A stretch of DNA of 17,408 nt, from assembly GCA_028694565.1 (NCBI GenBank), contig JAQVKR010000008.1:1-17408 (forward strand). Direction: 5' to 3'. Position 1 is the stretch's first letter. Every line of letters starts with the position of its first letter. This document shows, in pieces, positions 14,914 through 17,408 of the stretch. Made by a program: the position numbers and the translations under genes. The notes under the pieces are model-generated. The model was not told where the DNA came from, did not search any database, and worked only from the letters and a program-made list of their open reading frames with translations. Source of the DNA: Gammaproteobacteria bacterium (GTDB lineage: Bacteria; Pseudomonadota; Gammaproteobacteria; DSM-26407).

Positions 14914-16146
14914 TTAATCGGTCACCCGCTCCGGAACCGGCTTGGTCTTGTCGATCTTGCTGTACCACGGCATCAGCAGGAAGAACAGGAAGTACACCAC
15001 GGTGAACAGCCGCGCCAGGTTGGTCAGCAAACTGGTCGCCGGCTGCATGCCGAGCCAGGCCAGGATCACGAAGGAGATCGCGAACACCACGATCCAGAAC
15101 TTGAACAGCGGCCCCTTGTAGCGGATGGACTTCACCGGGCTGCGGTCCAGCCACGGCAGGAGGAAGAACACCGCAATCGCCGCGAACATCACCACCACGC
15201 CCGGGAACTGGGAGCCGAACATGGGCGGAACGGCGCGCAGCATGGCGTAGTAGGGGGTGAAGTACCAGACCGGCGCGATGTGCGGCGGCGTGGTGAGCGG
15301 GTCGGCCGGGGTGAAGTTGGGATGCTCGAGGAACAGGCCACCCATCTCCGGGGCGAAGAACAGGACCGCCGAGAAGAGAATGAGGAACACGCCCACGCCG
15401 AAGATATCCTTCACCGTGTAGTAGGGATGGAAGGGAATGCCGTCGGCCGGCGCGGTGTCGCTCCAGCGGTTGCCCTTGGGCCCCTTCTTGATCTCCACGC
15501 CATCGGGGTTGTTGGAACCCACCTTGTGCAGCGCCACGATGTGCAGGAACACCAGGGCCACCAGGATGAACGGCAGCAGGAAGTGGAAGGCGAAGAAACG
15601 GTTCAGGGTGACATCGGAAATGACGAAGTCGCCGCGCACCCACACCGCCAGGTCGGGACCGACATAGGGCACCGCCGCGAACAGGTTCACGATCACCTGC
15701 GCGCCCCAGTAGGACATCTGACCCCACGGCAGCAGGTAGCCGAAGAAGGCGGTGGCCATCATCGCCAGGTAGATGACGACGCCGAAGATCCAGATGAGTT
15801 CGCGCGGCTTGCGGTAGGAGCCGTAGAGAAGGCCGCGGAACATGTGCAGGTAGACCACCAGGAAGAAGGCGGAGGCCCCGGTGGAGTGCATGTAGCGGAT
15901 GAGCCAGCCCCAGTCCACGTCGCGCATGATGTACTCGACGGAGTCGAAGGCGAGCTTCGCGTCGGGCTTGTAGCTCATGGCGAGCCAGATGCCGGTCACG
16001 ATCTGGAGTACCAGCACCAGCAGGGCCAGGGAGCCGAAGAAGTACCAGGAGTTGAAGTTCTTCGGCGCGTAGTACTCGGACAGGTGTTCCTTCCACACCT
16101 TGGTGAGCGGGAACCGCTCGTCAATCCAGTTCATCAGACTGCTCAT
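14914..16146 (-). CDS. petB: Cytochrome b of the bc1 complex
   Basis: Cytochrome b holds both haems b and the quinol-oxidising (Qo) and quinone-reducing (Qi) sites in the inner membrane. The 410-aa length is usual for a bacterial full-length cytochrome b with eight membrane helices. The four haem ligands are His87, His101, His188 and His202, with both pairs 14 residues apart as expected. The Qo motif, PEWY in mitochondria, reads PVWY (292-295, within PPHIAPVWYFTPYYAMLRAV), replacing the glutamate linked to proton release; from memory this variant is known in some beta- and gammaproteobacteria. The petA stop and petB start share one base (TGATG). Confidence 0.97.
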   Translation of the reverse strand: MSSLMNWIDERFPLTKVWKEHLSEYYAPKNFNSWYFFGSLALLVLVLQIVTGIWLAMSYKPDAKLAFDSVEYIMRDVDWGWLIRYMHSTGASAFFLVVYLHMFRGLLYGSYRKPRELIWIFGVVIYLAMMATAFFGYLLPWGQMSYWGAQVIVNLFAAVPYVGPDLAVWVRGDFVISDVTLNRFFAFHFLLPFILVALVFLHIVALHKVGSNNPDGVEIKKGPKGNRWSDTAPADGIPFHPYYTVKDIFGVGVFLILFSAVLFFAPEMGGLFLEHPNFTPADPLTTPPHIAPVWYFTPYYAMLRAVPPMFGSQFPGVVVMFAAIAVFFLLPWLDRSPVKSIRYKGPLFKFWIVVFAISFVILAWLGMQPATSLLTNLARLFTVVYFLFFLLMPWYSKIDKTKPVPERVTD

Positions 16147-16742
16147 CAGGCGGCCTCCCCATCTTCACCGACCAGAATCACGGTGTCGGACAGATACTTG
16201 TGCGGCGGAATCACCAGGTTGGTGGGTGCGGGCACGCCCTTGTAGACCCGTCCGGCGAGGTCGAACTTGGAGCCGTGGCAGGGACAGAAGAAGCCGCCCT
16301 TCCATTCCGCGCCGCCCAGATCCTCGGCGCCCACATCGGGCCGGTAGGTGGGCGAGCAGCCCAGGTGGGTGCAGATGCCGATGGCAACCATCACGCCCGG
16401 CTTGATGGAGCGGGTGGCGTTCTTGCAGTACTCGGGCTGCTGCGGCTGCTCGGAATCGGGATCCGTGAGCACATCGCGGAGCGTTTCCAGATCGCCCAGG
16501 TTCTGCTCGGTGCGGCTCACGAGCCAGACCGGCTGGCCGCGCCACTCCACGGTGATGCGCTGGCCCGGTTCGAGCTTGCTGATGTCCGCCTCCACCGGAG
16601 CACCCGCCGCCCGTGCCTTGGCACTGGGCGACATGGATTTGATGAACGGTACCGCCACGTAGGCGGCGCCCACCGCGCCCATGGCCGTGGTCGCCCCGAT
16701 GAGGAGGCGGCGCCGGCCCTTATCTACACCCTCGTTACTCAT
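16146..16742 (-). CDS. petA: Ubiquinol-cytochrome c reductase Rieske iron-sulfur subunit
   Basis: The mobile [2Fe-2S] subunit carries electrons from quinol at the Qo site to cytochrome c1. The 198-aa protein starts with a twin-arginine-type anchor, GRRRLLIGATTAMGAVGAAY (residues about 9-28), which stays as the membrane helix, then a flexible Ala-rich hinge. The Rieske motifs are CTHLGC (124-129) and CPCHGS (153-158). Cys124, His126, Cys153 and His156 bind the cluster, while Cys129 and Cys155 form the disulfide. The ATG at 16742 is preferred over the upstream TTG at 16784: it has GGGGTA upstream and gives the usual short N-terminus. It is the first gene of petABC. Confidence 0.97.
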   Translation of the reverse strand: MSNEGVDKGRRRLLIGATTAMGAVGAAYVAVPFIKSMSPSAKARAAGAPVEADISKLEPGQRITVEWRGQPVWLVSRTEQNLGDLETLRDVLTDPDSEQPQQPEYCKNATRSIKPGVMVAIGICTHLGCSPTYRPDVGAEDLGGAEWKGGFFCPCHGSKFDLAGRVYKGVPAPTNLVIPPHKYLSDTVILVGEDGEAA

Positions 16743-17151
16743 TACCCCAGGTCTCCGATGTGTGCACTTGAGGACTGCGCCCAAGCGATTAACAGTTCAC
16801 CACTTTCTAATAGATAAAAACCTGCAATATGTTAGTGAAACGGGTCGATACTGACAACCCGGAAGACTTCAATGCAGATTCTGACAAATCTCAGCCGACC
16901 GCCTGCACTTAAAGCATATAAAATCCGCAAGCTGATGATATTGATGGTATTTATGGCCTCCTGAGAGCGCCTCACCTTACGCCAACCGGAGGCCGGATTC
17001 CTTGCGCTTCGTCAATCCCGGGCCACATTGGCCCGAGGATCGCGGGGGTATCCGCAACCGCCCCACCGCCACCGATCGTGATCGGAAGGCGATGCGGACC
17101 CCATGCATCCGGGCCGGCGCAATCCCGCCGCCGCGCGCCGGGAGGCCGGGC
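16743..17151. other. Intergenic region upstream of petA
   Basis: No gene is recognised in these 409 bases. The petA-proximal half (about 16790-16955) is clearly AT-rich against the surrounding GC-rich DNA and holds the candidate pet promoter. The other half is GC-rich with small inverted repeats: GGCCTCC/GGAGGCC (16955-16994), CGGGCC-ACATT-GGCCCG (17019-17035) and CCGATC-GT-GATCGG (17072-17085). The last two could end transcription of the molybdoenzyme gene, although no U-run follows. Confidence 0.55.
16829..16857 (-). promoter_or_regulatory. Candidate petABC promoter
   Basis: On the minus strand TTGTCA (16857-16852) and TAACAT (16834-16829) are separated by 17 bases, with five and four of six consensus matches. 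The predicted start near 16822 leaves a leader of about 80 bases before the petA ATG. Other AT-rich hexamers lie nearby, so the choice is tentative. Confidence 0.4.
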
Positions 17152-17408
17152 TCAGGACACCACCCGGATCACCTCCACCCGGTTGTCGTGAAAGGCCGGC
17201 CCGCCCCGTGGCGCCACCGGATCGCCATGGGCGAGGTGATTCAGGTTCCCCCCGCCCGGAAAATCCCCGCTGCGGAAATTGGACTCGCACAAGGTGAGCC
17301 CGGGGCGGACCTCCGTGGTCAGACGGGCGACCATGTGCAGGCGCGCCAGGTCATTGTAGACGGCCACCCGGTCGCCGTCGGCGATGCCGCGCGCCGCCGC
17401 ATCCTCCG
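17152..17408 (-). CDS. Molybdopterin oxidoreductase, C-terminal end only
   Basis: About 85 C-terminal residues are visible; the gene continues beyond the window, and its start is not seen. The segment EDAAARGIADGDRVAVYNDL followed by VRPGLTLCESNFRSGDFPGG and ending GPAFHDNRVEVIRVVS is typical of the molybdopterin-dinucleotide-binding domain that closes DMSO-reductase-family enzymes (formate dehydrogenase, nitrate, polysulfide and related reductases). The specific substrate cannot be told from this end. It lies on the same strand as petA, 409 bases upstream of it, and is probably a separate transcription unit. It replaces the rpsI/rplM genes that neighbour petA in Pseudomonas. Confidence 0.78.
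   Translation of the reverse strand, partial: EDAAARGIADGDRVAVYNDLARLHMVARLTTEVRPGLTLCESNFRSGDFPGGGNLNHLAHGDPVAPRGGPAFHDNRVEVIRVVS

Noticed and set aside
14374-16245. A 623-codon plus-strand open frame opposite petC and petB
   Set aside because: It is antisense to cytochrome c1 and cytochrome b, which have intact haem motifs. The composition (His/Glu/Gln/Arg-rich) is a mirror of membrane-protein codons.
16917-16922. TATAAA on the plus strand as a promoter
   Set aside because: No matching -35 hexamer at the right distance, and no plus-strand gene follows.
17019-17085. Two small hairpins as a definite terminator of the molybdoenzyme gene
   Set aside because: The stems are only 6 bp and lack a U-run on the minus strand, so they are mentioned only as part of the intergenic region.

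Overview
This is a GC-rich, tightly packed chromosomal segment from a gammaproteobacterium. The gene order murF-murE-ftsI-ftsL-rsmH-mraZ / rnpB / rsmI-lpoA-yraN-diaA(gmhA)-dolP / sspB-sspA / petC-petB-petA closely matches, from memory, the arrangement in Pseudomonas aeruginosa (PA4416 to PA4431). The high GC, the PVWY-type cytochrome b and a neighbouring molybdopterin enzyme would suit a Chromatiales/Ectothiorhodospiraceae-like organism, but that placement is inference.

Layout. (1) Positions 1-5762, minus strand: the start of the division and cell-wall (dcw) operon, read from a near-consensus promoter at about 5757-5733. It runs through mraZ, rsmH, ftsL, ftsI, murE and murF, and murF leaves the window at position 1. 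Every junction from rsmH onward is a 4-base ATGA overlap. MraZ-type 10-base-period repeats lie just after the predicted transcription start. (2) 5763-6113: non-coding. (3) 6114-6468, minus: RNase P RNA with its own extended -10 promoter. (4) 6629-7486, minus: rsmI, divergent from the plus-strand group lpoA-yraN-diaA/gmhA-dolP (7538-11127), an envelope-biogenesis cluster also found in E. coli. (5) 11155-12286: two accessory genes, a macro-domain ADP-ribose hydrolase-like protein (minus) and a DUF3301-like membrane-anchored protein (plus), inserted where the reference order goes directly from dolP to sspB. (6) 12511-14029, minus: sspB and sspA, separated by an unusual 0.5 kb gap containing a short inverted-repeat element built from CGCCAAG units. 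(7) 14060-16742, minus: the cytochrome bc1 operon petA-petB-petC, ending in strong hairpins. (8) 16743-17151: non-coding, with a probable pet promoter. (9) 17152-17408, minus: the C-terminal end of a molybdopterin oxidoreductase.

The genes serve peptidoglycan precursor synthesis and septation (Mur, Fts, LpoA), 16S rRNA methylation (RsmH, RsmI), tRNA processing (RNase P), outer-membrane integrity (DolP, GmhA/DiaA), starvation response and ClpXP delivery (SspA, SspB) and respiration (bc1). I see no CRISPR, transposase, prophage or clear novel defence system. The points most worth a second look are the inverted-repeat element between sspB and sspA, the macro-domain/DUF3301 insertion, the mraZ operator and start-codon arrangement, intact GmhA metal ligands in the DiaA-position protein, and the PVWY variant of the Qo motif in cytochrome b.
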